From Collimonas arenae (lineage in GTDB: Bacteria > Pseudomonadota > Gammaproteobacteria > Burkholderiales > Burkholderiaceae_D), in NCBI RefSeq assembly GCF_000786695.1, contig NZ_CP009962.1:4154001-4218000 (forward strand): 64,000 nucleotides of DNA, in the 5' to 3' direction. Every line of letters starts with the position of its first letter. Position 1 is the first letter of the stretch. Below are positions 44,857 through 53,750 of the stretch, one piece after another. A program made the position numbers and the translations under genes. Below the pieces are notes generated by a model that was given only the letters and a program-made list of their open reading frames with translations, searched no databases and was not told the DNA's origin.

Positions 44857-46086
44857 TCAGTGCCCCTCGCCGGCGCTTCTTTGCCAACCCGGAAACGGAT
44901 CGTCAAATTCCCGCCAGACTGCCATGCCGAGGCTGGTTTCCGCAGCATCCAGCAAACATGCTTGCAGCCTGCGGCGGATCGCCGCCTGATCCATATCCTG
45001 TCCGATAAAAACGATTTCCTGATGGCGATCGCCATATGGTTCACTCCAGCCAACCTTGATCTGCGATCGTGTGTAGGCGTCTTGCGGCCAACGCTCCGCC
45101 GGCACCGTAGCCCACCAGAAGCCTACCGGCTCGCTCGCCATCAACCTCCCCGCGCCAGACATGCTAGCGACCCACTCTGGACGGCTGGCCAGCCAGAAAT
45201 ACCCTTTGCTGCGGATCACGCCAGGAACCGGCGCCGACAGGAAATCGTGCAGGCGTTTCGGATGAAAAGGCTCCGGCGTCCGATAGACAAAACTGCTGAT
45301 GCCATATTCTTCACTTTCCGAACTGCCCCTGCCCTCCAGCTCCTGAGCCCAGCCAGGCATCGCGGAAGCCTGTTCCAGATCGAACAGGCCGGTATCCAGG
45401 ATGCTATCCAGCGGAACCCTGGAATGCTGCGCATGAATCACCTTCGCAGCAGGATTAAGCGCCTTGATCACGCCCATGACCTTTTGTAACAGCACGCTAT
45501 CGACAAGGTCCGTCTTATTGAGCACGATCACGTTGGCAAACTCGATCTGCTCGGTCAGCAAATGCACCAGCCGCCGCTGATCGCCTTCGCCTGCGGTCTC
45601 GCCACGATCGGCCAGGAATTCTTCGCTGGAAAAATCCGCCAGCAGATTGGCGGCATCCACTACCGTGACCATCGTGTCGATGCACGCCACATGGTTCAGG
45701 CTGTTGCCTGCCTCGTCTTCAAAATCGAAAGTAGCGGCAATCGGCATCGGCTCGGAGACCCCGGTAGATTCGATCAGCAGATAATCGAAGCGCCCCGCCG
45801 CCGCCAGTTGCCGCACCTCTTGCAGCAAGTCGTCACGCAATGTGCAGCAGATGCAGCCGTTCGACATTTCCACCAGTTTCTCTTCAGTGCGCGACAACGC
45901 TGCATCGGCTGCCGCGGCGCCGTCTCGAATCAGCTCGGCGTCGATGTTGACTTCGCTCATATCGTTGACAATCACGGCCACGCGTTTGCCCTCGCGATTG
46001 CGCAATATGTGATTCAGCAAGGTGGTTTTTCCGGCGCCAAGGAAGCCTGACAGCACGGTGACAGGGAGTTTTTTTAACTGATTCAT
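44857..46086 (-). CDS. zigA: COG0523 GTPase, zinc chaperone ZigA type
   Basis: A 409-residue CobW/COG0523 metallochaperone GTPase. [18 protein letters not shown] (P-loop), [12 protein letters not shown] (CxCC metal site), [11 protein letters not shown] and VLNKTDLVD (NKxD) are all present; the C-terminal CobW_C domain spans about 290-400. Family members move Zn2+ to apo-enzymes under scarcity and are Zur-controlled. First gene of the zinc operon, with two boxes upstream (46195-46241). Lacks a His-rich C-terminal tail. ATG at 46086. Confidence 0.92.
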   Translation of the reverse strand: MNQLKKLPVTVLSGFLGAGKTTLLNHILRNREGKRVAVIVNDMSEVNIDAELIRDGAAAADAALSRTEEKLVEMSNGCICCTLRDDLLQEVRQLAAAGRFDYLLIESTGVSEPMPIAATFDFEDEAGNSLNHVACIDTMVTVVDAANLLADFSSEEFLADRGETAGEGDQRRLVHLLTEQIEFANVIVLNKTDLVDSVLLQKVMGVIKALNPAAKVIHAQHSRVPLDSILDTGLFDLEQASAMPGWAQELEGRGSSESEEYGISSFVYRTPEPFHPKRLHDFLSAPVPGVIRSKGYFWLASRPEWVASMSGAGRLMASEPVGFWWATVPAERWPQDAYTRSQIKVGWSEPYGDRHQEIVFIGQDMDQAAIRRRLQACLLDAAETSLGMAVWREFDDPFPGWQRSAGEGH

Positions 46087-46194
46087 GGTGATCTCTGGAA
46101 TTGGACAAGTGGTTTGGCTGCACGACTGGCAAACGCTTCGCTAACAAGTGATTGGCGTAACGGCATTCCAGCGTTACCGACGCGCATGGAAATA

Positions 46195-46241
46195 ATGCAA
46201 CCAAGTTGCATATTGAGATTGTAATGCAACTTAGTTGCATT
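46195..46241 (-). promoter_or_regulatory. Two Zur-like palindromes upstream of the zinc operon
   Basis: ATGCAAC-CAA-GTTGCAT (46195-46211) and AATGCAAC-TTA-GTTGCATT (46223-46241) are near-identical palindromes whose centres are 29 bases apart, about three helical turns. They lie 109-155 bases before the first start codon of a zinc uptake operon. Zur binding is inferred from symmetry and context. Confidence 0.7.
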
Positions 46242-46359
46242 TGCACGGACCGCATTAAATGATGGAATTTGGCTTCGCTACAAACAGGAGGAGGCAAAGA
46301 CTGCGCTGCGCTAGCAACCAGGACCGGATCAGCGCAGCTTTAATGACATGTATTTCCGT

Positions 46360-46391
46360 TACCAGCCTGAGATCAGGGACTCAGGCTGGTA
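46360..46391 (-). terminator. Hairpin after the LivK-like gene
   Basis: TACCAGCCTGAG (46360-46371) pairs perfectly with CTCAGGCTGGTA (46380-46391) around an 8-base loop, 49 bases past the stop of the minus-strand binding-protein gene. No U tract follows, so termination strength is uncertain. Confidence 0.5.
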
Positions 46392-46439
46392 GCGCAATAG
46401 CAGAGAGAACAACTAAGAGGACAGCGGAACGCTGGTAAA

Positions 46440-47567
46440 TCAGTGCAGGAATCTGCCCGACTTCGCCACCATGGTCAGATCGACGAACTCTGAACCGTTG
46501 TGGTTACTTGGAGTGAAGGTAATGAAATAACCGCCCGCATCGTAATGATTGACGGTTTCCAGCGCCTTGATCAAACTTTCGCGCGACAAATTGCTGCCGG
46601 CGCGGCGCAGGCCTTCGACAAACACCTTGGCGGCGATAAAGCCTTCCATGCTGACATAATCCCATTGCTTCTTACCGTCCTGCAGATAGTATTTGCGATA
46701 CTCCTTGACGATGGCATGCGTCTCGTCCCACGGCGCCGGCATCACCTGGGCAATCTGCACCCCGCTGGCGTCCTTGCCCAGCGCTGTCACCAACTGCTGG
46801 CTGCCGACGAATGAAATGTTCCAGAACGATGGAGGACTGCCGGCGGCGATCATGGCTTTGATGAAGGCGGCGCTGGAGTTGTAGGCAGACACCATGATTA
46901 CCGTCTGCGGCTTGCTTTGGCGGATCTTGGCGACGGCGTCGCTGACGTTAACGCTGTTGCGCTCTACCGTGCCGAGTCCGGCCACTTCAATCCCCCGCTT
47001 CTTCAAGGCCCGCGTCACTCCTTCCAGTCCAGCCTTGCCGTAGGCGTCATTTTGATAAAAAACTGCAATCCGCTTCAGCGACAAGGTGCTGATCTGTTGC
47101 ACGATTTTTTCGGTCTCGGCAAAGTAGCTGGCGCGGATATTGAAGATGTTACGGTTGAATGGTTCGCGCAGCGATTGCGCGCCGGTGAAGGCCGCAAAGA
47201 ACGGTACCTTGGCTTTGCTCACTGCAGGAATCGACGCATTCGATGTCGGCGTGCCGACATAGCCGAACAAGGCCAGCACCTCGTCCTGATCGATGAACTG
47301 TTTGGTGTTCGCGGCGGCGCGGTCGGGCTCGTAGCCGTCGTCCAGTGTCTTCAGAATGATCTTCCGGCCGAACACCCCGCCGCTTGCATTGACCTGATCG
47401 AAATAAGCCTGGGCGCCATCGTGCATACCCTTGCCAAGTTCTTTCGCCGGGCCGGAAAATGCGGCTGACTGCCCCAGCGTAATAGTGGTGGCGGTCACGC
47501 CGGTCTCAGCGTGGCATGTGGCTGCCAGCAACAGGGATGTAAGGGCGAGTAATTTATTAAGGCGCAT
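46440..47567 (-). CDS. ABC transporter substrate-binding protein, LivK-like (orphan)
   Basis: A 375-residue periplasmic type-I binding protein with a signal peptide (MRLNKLLALTSLLLAATCHAE, 1-21). ITLGQSAAFSGPAKELGKGMHDGAQAYFDQVNASGGVFGRKI is the start of the Leu/Ile/Val-binding fold, FYQNDAYGKAGLEGVTRAL follows. Ligand is probably an amino acid, amide or aromatic acid. No permease or ATPase genes are adjacent, so it probably feeds a transporter encoded elsewhere or acts as a sensor. Start at 47567 from the signal peptide; the longer frame is rejected. Confidence 0.87.
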   Translation of the reverse strand: MRLNKLLALTSLLLAATCHAETGVTATTITLGQSAAFSGPAKELGKGMHDGAQAYFDQVNASGGVFGRKIILKTLDDGYEPDRAAANTKQFIDQDEVLALFGYVGTPTSNASIPAVSKAKVPFFAAFTGAQSLREPFNRNIFNIRASYFAETEKIVQQISTLSLKRIAVFYQNDAYGKAGLEGVTRALKKRGIEVAGLGTVERNSVNVSDAVAKIRQSKPQTVIMVSAYNSSAAFIKAMIAAGSPPSFWNISFVGSQQLVTALGKDASGVQIAQVMPAPWDETHAIVKEYRKYYLQDGKKQWDYVSMEGFIAAKVFVEGLRRAGSNLSRESLIKALETVNHYDAGGYFITFTPSNHNGSEFVDLTMVAKSGRFLH

Positions 47568-48093
47568 GGAGAATCCGATCCTTCTTATGGACTGAGTTGA
47601 TAGACATTGCAAGGTACGGCCGATGTTAGCGCTACCGGATCGCCACGCAAAAATACGCCCGTACTTATGCGGTGCGGGGGACTTACATGGCAATACGAAA
47701 TGTGCGTGAGACCAGGCTGCAACGAGCACGAGCTTACCTGCGCACCGAGTCCAGACTCAGCAAAAAACGGAGGCAGGTACAGCAAAAACAAAGGGATAGT
47801 TTGTTGCGACGCAGAAAATTGCGCTAAGTAAAACGCAAAGGGGGTAATGCTGTCAAGCAAGTGACGCACAAATGCTCCTTTAAGGAGCAAAATAACCAGC
47901 GCTATATTTATATAGGAATAACGCTAACTGACATACGAAACATGAGGGATTTCAATTGGCCGAGACCGTCGTCGAAACAAAAGCCATAAAGAAAATCGCA
48001 GAACAACCAGCATTGCCGATTGCTCTGCGATTTATTGCAGTTGCCTGGAGATGCGCTTATACAGCGCAGCAGAAATTGACGTTGAACGTAGTT
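47568..48093. promoter_or_regulatory. 526-bp gap: upstream region of the LivK-like gene with a 17-bp palindrome
   Basis: No gene is supported. A perfect palindrome TGCTCCTT-T-AAGGAGCA lies at 47873-47889, followed by AAATAA, and would suit a dimeric regulator. The rest is unremarkable apart from a terminator (listed separately). Confidence 0.5.
47993..48033 (-). terminator. Terminator after the S53 peptidase gene
   Basis: AAATCGCAGA (47993-48002) pairs perfectly with TCTGCGATTT (48024-48033). It lies 60 bases beyond the peptidase stop on the minus strand, followed there by a T-rich tract (TTTTCTTTA), so it is a plausible rho-independent terminator. Confidence 0.7.
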
Positions 48094-50301
48094 TTAGAAA
48101 TTAGCAAAGAGCTTGCTACTGTTGGGGACGCCTAGACCAGTCACATTATCGTAGCCCGGCACAGCGGTGCATATGGCGCACTGCATTGAACCGAGATTAT
48201 TACTACCCGACACAATATCGTAGAAAGCAGGATTGGTCCCTTGCATCAATTTCGCCTGATACAGCAAGCCGTTGAAACCACCCGGCGTGGCCTTGATCAA
48301 GGCAGCCAGGGAGCTTCCTTTGTTCCCCAGGTATTGCCCGAAAAGCGCGCTAATGCCGGCCCAGATCGGTGTACTTGCGCTGGTGCCGCCACTCATCACC
48401 CACCGTTGCTTGTAATAGATGCTCACGGCGCTGTGCTGGCTGTCAGCTACTGCGGAAACATCCGGCACCGCGCGCATACCGCTGTTGAGCGCCGTCAGAC
48501 TGCTACCAAGGTACGATGACTGCCAGGCCGGCATGGACATATAGTAACTATCCCCGCCACCCGAAAACTGCCAGGCCACTTCATTTTGCGGAGCGCCGTT
48601 CCATACAACCGAATTAATACGCGTACCGCCCACCGCAGTGACATAAGGCGACGCGGCCGGATAAGCGGCTCCTGTCCAGGAAACAAACCCGGCGTCACCA
48701 GTGCTGGCGAAGAAAGCCACACCCTTATTACTCTGGAAACCGGACAGCAACGCATCCTCGCTTTGTGCATCGCTTGGCATAGGAAACCCAGCGAAACTCA
48801 TCGACACCGCCGTCACACCAGGCAATGCGGCAGCATAGTTGATGGCGGCAAACAGGTCGGCCTGGCTCGGACTCTTAGCCGTCACCACAACGATCTTGGC
48901 GCCAGGCGCGATTGCATGCACCAGTTGTGTATCAAGCTCCACTTCAGCGCCCCAATCGCTGGCCGTTGGCACCGGTGCGCCATTCGACAAGTCAATATGC
49001 TGGTAGCAAGCATTGGCAGTAGTGCATTGCGGGAGATTGAAATATTGGCTGTAAATCCCTAAATCGTCTTCAACGTTGCCGGTGGACGGCGCTTCGATCA
49101 GCGCCACAGTTTGACCTGCACCATTCAGGCTGACAGGACTTCCGTAGTGCGCTTGCAAGTCGATCGGGGCTAACGCACCGTTGATGCCATGGGCTCCAAT
49201 ACCAAACAAATCGACAGTCCCCACCTCTGCCACACTACCGCTCTGCGAGCCGGGTACGCTTGCGCCCGTGATCAAGCCCTGCTGCACGCTACTGACTGCC
49301 GCCTGGTTCAAGCCAATGTAATAAGCAACCACCGAGCCGTCCCTTTGCGGATACTTGTACGACGTGCCGTCTTTTTCCAGCGCGCCCATATAAACATTGC
49401 CATTCAGTTCGTAATAGATGCGATAGGTTGTAGTCGTGTTTTGCGCATTCGGCAGTGGCGCATTGGCTACCCACATGCGGACGCCATTGACCATACTGAT
49501 CGTGCCGTCAGCAGAGAAATCCGTTTCATATGGGTGAAAATTAGCGTTCTCCAGCGTGACTGGAAAGAAACTATCGAGTTTCGCCTGGAGCATACAAGGC
49601 GTCGTTGCAGATGACGTCGTCACCTGAGCGGGCAAGTGATTCGTGCAGTCCAGCGCAAAATAAGTATCACCTATCAGTGCCCCCTGCCTCTTTGTATAGG
49701 CAGCGCCGCTCTGCCATTGCGCATTGGCTGAAAAATTATTGGCGCTAACCCAATCATCGATTTGGTATGAAGCCTGCAACTCTTCTGGCGCGTTGTCCAT
49801 GGCCCCGGACAGTTGCGTTTCACTAAAATTGGAAAACAACGAAGACTGAACCACGGTAGTACCGTCATCCGCGAGCGCATCGGTCCGGACTCCACTGCCG
49901 ACATAGCTCACAGCACGTTGAGCAGTCGAAGAACGGACTAAAATTTTACCGTTCAGCAAATAGCGTGTCGGCGCAATCGCTGGCAAGACCAAAGCTGAAT
50001 CCAGCGAATTGTACAGCGACGCCTCAATATGGCTACCTGCGGTCGACGGTGATGTGCTAAAACCTCCCGTCGACGACGAATAGAAGTAATTAACGCCGCT
50101 GACCAGGTTACCGCCACCATAAGGCAAGACGACCCCCAGTGCGTAAGTCCCCCCATGCAGCTCCTCATGCTCGAAAATCTGCTGGTCGGAACTCAATGCG
50201 GCGGCCTGCGGTGTGTTGTCCGTGCCAGAGCCACCTCCACCACCACAAGCATTCAACAGGACGGCCAGCGTGATACAGGTCAAGCTATTGTGTAATTTCA
50301 T
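48094..50301 (-). CDS. S53 family (sedolisin/kumamolisin-like) serine-carboxyl peptidase, lipoprotein
   Basis: A 735-residue peptidase. The signal sequence ends with a lipobox, LLNAC (Cys about residue 18), followed by Gly-rich spacer, so it is probably lipid-anchored. Residues about 30-340 form the pro-domain-like N-terminal part, and about 380-735 the S53 domain. WGAEVELDTQLVHAIAPGA has the Glu-xxx-Asp catalytic pair, and MSGGTSASTPIWAG (Ser641) the catalytic serine; the calcium site near the C-terminus is in NVTGLGVPN. Secreted acid-type peptidase, possibly for exo-proteolysis. ATG at 50301 (GTG one codon earlier is possible). Overlaps a small upstream frame by one base. Confidence 0.9.
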   Translation of the reverse strand: MKLHNSLTCITLAVLLNACGGGGGSGTDNTPQAAALSSDQQIFEHEELHGGTYALGVVLPYGGGNLVSGVNYFYSSSTGGFSTSPSTAGSHIEASLYNSLDSALVLPAIAPTRYLLNGKILVRSSTAQRAVSYVGSGVRTDALADDGTTVVQSSLFSNFSETQLSGAMDNAPEELQASYQIDDWVSANNFSANAQWQSGAAYTKRQGALIGDTYFALDCTNHLPAQVTTSSATTPCMLQAKLDSFFPVTLENANFHPYETDFSADGTISMVNGVRMWVANAPLPNAQNTTTTYRIYYELNGNVYMGALEKDGTSYKYPQRDGSVVAYYIGLNQAAVSSVQQGLITGASVPGSQSGSVAEVGTVDLFGIGAHGINGALAPIDLQAHYGSPVSLNGAGQTVALIEAPSTGNVEDDLGIYSQYFNLPQCTTANACYQHIDLSNGAPVPTASDWGAEVELDTQLVHAIAPGAKIVVVTAKSPSQADLFAAINYAAALPGVTAVSMSFAGFPMPSDAQSEDALLSGFQSNKGVAFFASTGDAGFVSWTGAAYPAASPYVTAVGGTRINSVVWNGAPQNEVAWQFSGGGDSYYMSMPAWQSSYLGSSLTALNSGMRAVPDVSAVADSQHSAVSIYYKQRWVMSGGTSASTPIWAGISALFGQYLGNKGSSLAALIKATPGGFNGLLYQAKLMQGTNPAFYDIVSGSNNLGSMQCAICTAVPGYDNVTGLGVPNSSKLFANF

Positions 50302-50501
50302 CACGCCAATTCTCGATAAGGTCGTACGTTAGGGATAAGCTCCTCAGCTTGCACAGCACCATCTACTGAGTGGCCAGCAAAGTTTTGGATCATACCTGAC
50401 AACATGTATTTTTTGCTATTAAGAAATAAATTTAAACCATGCTTTTGAAGGCTCCCGAATTCTTTACCCACTGTGTTATGTCTTTCTTTGACTAAAAACA
50501 T
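50301..50501 (-). CDS. Possible 66-residue small protein coupled to the S53 peptidase
   Basis: An open frame from an ATG at 50501 with a strong ribosome binding site, GGAGGGGG about 9 bases before it, ending in TGA at 50303-50301 that overlaps the peptidase ATG by one base (TGATG). The peptide is basic in its first half (KERH, KEFGSLQKHG, SKKYM) and acidic near the end. I do not recognise a family and there is no signal peptide. The coupling arrangement is the main evidence; it could instead be the true start region of peptidase translation. Treat as a candidate. Confidence 0.4.
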   Translation of the reverse strand: MFLVKERHNTVGKEFGSLQKHGLNLFLNSKKYMLSGMIQNFAGHSVDGAVQAEELIPNVRPYRELA

Positions 50502-50587
50502 CTTGCGCCCCCTCCTGTAAACGCATTTATGCGGGTTGCGACTGCACGAATTTGTCATTGAAGCGCATGCAGACGCCGATGAATGGC

Positions 50588-50606
50588 TATAATGAGAATC
50601 ATTATT
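50588..50606 (+). promoter_or_regulatory. Fur box upstream of feoA
   Basis: TATAATGAGAATCATTATT matches 16 of 19 bases of the consensus GATAATGATAATCATTATC and lies 15 bases before the feoA start codon. Expected to bind Fur with iron and repress the feo operon. Confidence 0.9.
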
Positions 50607-50621
50607 AGTAATGGTTTTCGT

Positions 50622-50861
50622 ATGAGACTTTGTGACTTGAACCCGTTTACACCCGCTGTCATCGAACATGTGGAAGATGTCCTGGTTGCCGACCCCATTG
50701 CCCAGCGCTTGCGCGAACTGGGCTTTGTCAATGGCGAACCGGTTAGCGTGGTGGCGCGTGGTCCGGTCGGCGCTGATCCATTGATGATACAAATCGGCTT
50801 CACTCGTTTCGCCCTGCGTCGCGCCGAAGCGCACCGGGTACATGTCAATCCGGCCTCCTGA
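50622..50861 (+). CDS. feoA: Ferrous iron transport protein A
   Basis: A 79-residue SH3-like FeoA protein: DLNPFTPAVIEHVEDVL, IAQRLRELGFVNGEPVSVVARGP and MIQIGFTRFALRRAEAHRVHV are the family blocks. It aids FeoB-mediated Fe2+ uptake. Start at the second Met cluster (MRLCDLNPF) after the Fur box. 11 bases ahead of feoB on the same strand; operon feoA-feoB-Cys-rich gene. Confidence 0.92.
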   Translation: MRLCDLNPFTPAVIEHVEDVLVADPIAQRLRELGFVNGEPVSVVARGPVGADPLMIQIGFTRFALRRAEAHRVHVNPAS

Positions 50862-50872
50862 ATTCAAGCTCC

Positions 50873-52711
50873 ATGTCCAGCACTTCCTCTCTGCGCATCG
50901 CCCTTGTCGGCAATCCCAATTGCGGCAAAACCGCCCTCTTCAACCAGCTGACCGGCAGCCGCCAGAAGGTCGCCAATTACGCCGGAGTCACGGTAGAACG
51001 CAAGGAAGGCCGCTTCACCGCGCCATCCGGCCGCGTATTCCAGCTGCTTGACCTGCCCGGCGCCTATAGCCTGGAAGCGACCAGCCCGGATGAAATGATC
51101 ACCCGCAAAGTCTGCCTCGGCCAGATGCCCGGCGAAGCGCTGCCGGACCTGGTGGTGTGCGTGGCCGATGCCACCAATTTGCGCCTGCACCTTCGCTTCG
51201 TGCTCGAAGTCAAACGGTTGGGACGCCCTATGGTGCTGGCGCTGAACATGATGGATGCGGCCCGCAAGCGCGGCATCGGCATCGATCGCGCGGAGCTGGA
51301 GCGCCGTCTCGGGATTCCTGTGATTGAAACCATTGCCGTGCGTAGCGGCGGCGCCCGTGAACTGATCCAACATCTGGACCAGGCTGGCGCACCGGCGCCG
51401 GCGACCGGCACCGTCGACGACGATTTGCACGCACAGGTGCGCGGCATGCTCGCTGCCGCAGTCACCATGCCGCGCAACACTTCGATGATCGACGATGCGA
51501 TCGACCGCTGGGTGCTGCATCCAGTGATCGGCCTGGCGCTGCTGGCGGCGATCATGTTCTTTATTTTCCAGGCAGTGTTCTCCTGGGCGCAGCCGGTGAT
51601 GGCGGCGATCCAGACCGGCGTGACCGCCATCGGTGCCTGGGTTACCGCAGCGATGCCGGAAAGCCTGTTGCGCAGCCTGGTGAGCGACGGTATCTTCGGC
51701 GGCCTGGGCACAGTGCTGGTGTTCTTGCCGCAGATCCTGATCCTGTTTTTCTTTATCCTGGTGCTGGAAGAGTCCGGCTACCTGCCGCGCGCCGCCTTCC
51801 TGCTGGACCGCATGATGTTCAAGGCCGGCCTCACCGGCCGTTCGTTCATACCGTTGCTGTCCAGCTTTGCCTGCGCGATCCCGGGCATCATGGCGACCCG
51901 CAGCATCCAGGACCCGCGCGACCGCCTGACTACTATCCTGGTGGCGCCGCTGATGACTTGCTCGGCGCGCTTGCCGGTGTATACGCTGCTGATTGCCGCC
52001 TTCATTCCTAACACCAGCGTTTGGGGCCTGTTCAACATGCAGGGTATCGTGCTGTTCGTGTTGTATGTGGCCGGCATTGTCAGCGCGCTGGCAGTATCTT
52101 GGATTATCAAGCGCGTCCGCAAGGACAAGAGCGAGCATGCCTTGCTGATGGAACTGCCATCGTACCGCCTTCCTGGCGCACGCAATATCGCTATCGGCCT
52201 GTGGGAACGGGCGTTGATATTTCTACGTCGCGTCACCACCATCATCCTAGCGCTCACGGTATTGCTGTGGTTCCTGTCGACCTTCCCCGGCCCGCCGCCG
52301 GGCGCCACCTTGCCGGCTATCGACTACAGCCTGGCGGGCAGAATCGGCCATCTGCTGGAATACCTGTTTGCGCCTATCGGCTTTAACTGGCAGATCTGTA
52401 TTGCGCTGGTGCCCGGCATGGCCGCGCGTGAAGTTGCCGTCTCGGCGCTGGGTACGGTGTACGCCATGTCTGGCAGCGAAGACGCGATTGCATCGCAACT
52501 GGGCCCGATGATCGCCCATCAATGGTCGCTGGCGACCGCGCTGGCGCTGCTGGCCTGGTACGTATTCGCCCCGCAATGCATGTCGACGCTGGCCGTGATG
52601 CGGCGTGAAACCAACTCCTGGAAAATAGTCGCCTTGGCCACCGCCTACCTGTTCGGCCTGGCCTATCTGGCGGCTTTCCTCACCTATCAAATTACCAGGC
52701 TGCTGACATGA
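50873..52711 (+). CDS. feoB: Ferrous iron transporter FeoB
   Basis: A 612-residue Fe2+ permease: N-terminal G domain with GNPNCGKT (13-20), DLPGAYSLEA (about 58-67) and NMMD as G4 variant, then the GDI helical part, followed by about 8-10 membrane spans (LLAAIMFFIFQAVFSW, VLVFLPQILILFFFILVLEESGYLPRAAFLLDRMM with the Gate motif, and CSARLPVYTLLIAAF, in part). Shorter than E. coli FeoB (773) as in Neisseria and other beta-proteobacteria. Stop overlaps the next gene by four bases (ATGA). Confidence 0.96.
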   Translation: MSSTSSLRIALVGNPNCGKTALFNQLTGSRQKVANYAGVTVERKEGRFTAPSGRVFQLLDLPGAYSLEATSPDEMITRKVCLGQMPGEALPDLVVCVADATNLRLHLRFVLEVKRLGRPMVLALNMMDAARKRGIGIDRAELERRLGIPVIETIAVRSGGARELIQHLDQAGAPAPATGTVDDDLHAQVRGMLAAAVTMPRNTSMIDDAIDRWVLHPVIGLALLAAIMFFIFQAVFSWAQPVMAAIQTGVTAIGAWVTAAMPESLLRSLVSDGIFGGLGTVLVFLPQILILFFFILVLEESGYLPRAAFLLDRMMFKAGLTGRSFIPLLSSFACAIPGIMATRSIQDPRDRLTTILVAPLMTCSARLPVYTLLIAAFIPNTSVWGLFNMQGIVLFVLYVAGIVSALAVSWIIKRVRKDKSEHALLMELPSYRLPGARNIAIGLWERALIFLRRVTTIILALTVLLWFLSTFPGPPPGATLPAIDYSLAGRIGHLLEYLFAPIGFNWQICIALVPGMAAREVAVSALGTVYAMSGSEDAIASQLGPMIAHQWSLATALALLAWYVFAPQCMSTLAVMRRETNSWKIVALATAYLFGLAYLAAFLTYQITRLLT

Positions 52712-53004
52712 CGCCATTCCTGATAGCCCAAGACATCATCATCGGCCTGGCGGTAATCGCCAGCCTGATCTACGCATGCCGGCGCTTGATGCCCGCGACC
52801 AGCCAACGCTGGCAAGCGGCGCTGGCAAACTCGCTGAGCAAGCAGTCACGACCGGCACTGCTACGCAAGATCGGTGAACAGCTACAACCAGCGAGCGCTG
52901 ATGGAGGCTGTGGCAGTGGCTGCGGCACATGCTCAAGCGGCTGTGGAACGACATCGCCAAGCGACGAACAGCCACTGCAGTTTCAAGCACGGTCGCGCGA
53001 ATAA
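52708..53004 (+). CDS. Cys-rich small membrane protein of the feo operon
   Basis: A 98-residue protein: a hydrophobic N-terminal span (LIAQDIIIGLAVIASLIYACR, residues about 5-25), a helical basic part, and a Cys/Gly-rich motif GGCGSGCGTCSSGCG (five Cys) near residue 66-80. It starts in the last codons of feoB (ATGA overlap), so it is co-translated. DUF6587-like/FeoB-associated Cys-rich protein; the cysteines could bind iron or an Fe-S cluster and take the place of FeoC. Function is not established. Confidence 0.8.
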   Translation: MTPFLIAQDIIIGLAVIASLIYACRRLMPATSQRWQAALANSLSKQSRPALLRKIGEQLQPASADGGCGSGCGTCSSGCGTTSPSDEQPLQFQARSRE

Positions 53005-53054
53005 GAAAGAAAATTTAAGGAAACCAGATAGTCCTCAACCAGGCGTCGCCGTTT

Positions 53055-53477
53055 TCAGGAAGCGTTCCAAGGGTTGAAAATCCCGACTCCTGTTGGCACA
53101 AAATCCGCCACATTACGCGTAACCACGGTCATGCCGTGAACCAGCGCCGTGGCCGCTATCAAGCCGTCTCGCACAGAACGAGGGTCTGGTGCATGCAGTT
53201 TCGCGCTGCGCAATGCAACGGCTGTATCGAAAGCCAGAATGCGCCCGGCAAATGCAGGTAAAACGTGGCTGTCGAACCAGGTCCGGAACATTGCGCCGTG
53301 CAAGGGATCTCTCCGTTCGGCAAGCAGCACGCCAATCTCCAATTCCTGAATTGTAATCACGGAAAGATACAAGTCGCCGCTGGCTACGCTGTCGGCCCAC
53401 TTTGCAACGTTCTGGTCAGCTTTGCCAAGACGAATCTTGCGTAATTCGGAAACAACATTGGTATCGAGAATGAACAT
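53055..53477 (-). CDS. vapC: Type II toxin, VapC-family PIN-domain ribonuclease
   Basis: A 140-residue PIN domain toxin. Acidic residues are in the right places: Asp5 (FILDTNVVSE), Glu45 (TIQELEIGV), Asp104 (SVRDGLIAATAL) and Asp125 (VADF). Family members cleave tRNA or rRNA. The ATG at 53477 overlaps the antitoxin's TGA by one base (TGATG), the standard arrangement. No truncation seen. Confidence 0.9.
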   Translation of the reverse strand: MFILDTNVVSELRKIRLGKADQNVAKWADSVASGDLYLSVITIQELEIGVLLAERRDPLHGAMFRTWFDSHVLPAFAGRILAFDTAVALRSAKLHAPDPRSVRDGLIAATALVHGMTVVTRNVADFVPTGVGIFNPWNAS

Positions 53478-53731
53478 CAGGAAAAATCCGCCGGCTGAGC
53501 AAGATCGCGTGACTGTGGAATATCCAGTTCGATATCTTCAATGCCAGGCATTGCCAGCAGATCGGCAATCTTCTGGCTGGCGCCGGTAATCCTTTGGTAG
53601 TCTTCAAAACTGAGCAGAACATGTGCCGGCCGGCCGCGGTCGGTGATGAACACGGGGCCATTGTTGGCGGCTTTCTTGGCGTCGCTGGAATGCTGGTTAA
53701 ATTCGCGACTTGAAAGAGTGGTAATTGTCAT
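53477..53731 (-). CDS. Type II antitoxin, Phd/YefM family
   Basis: An 84-residue antitoxin. TTLSSREFNQHSSDAKKAA and PVFITDRGRPAHVLLSFEDYQRI form the Phd/YefM DNA-binding dimer domain; the rest (IADLLAMPGIEDIELDIPQS) is the toxin-binding tail. Neutralises the VapC partner and represses the operon by the twin palindromes upstream. GAGGTG precedes the ATG at 53731. Confidence 0.9.
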   Translation of the reverse strand: MTITTLSSREFNQHSSDAKKAANNGPVFITDRGRPAHVLLSFEDYQRITGASQKIADLLAMPGIEDIELDIPQSRDLAQPADFS

Positions 53732-53750
53732 GGCGCCACCTCATCATTCA

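Noticed and set aside
44691..45053. N-terminal extension of the aztA frame by 121 codons
   Set aside because: It would overlap the GTPase and the small membrane protein genes, and the ABC domain begins right at 44690.
50502..50867. Upstream extension of the small frame over feoA antisense
   Set aside because: The stretch is antisense to feoA; only the part from the ATG at 50501 has its own ribosome binding site.
50864..52138. A 424-codon open frame antisense to feoB
   Set aside because: It is the mirror of a GC-rich conserved gene; composition is dominated by Gln, His, Arg and Asp without any domain.
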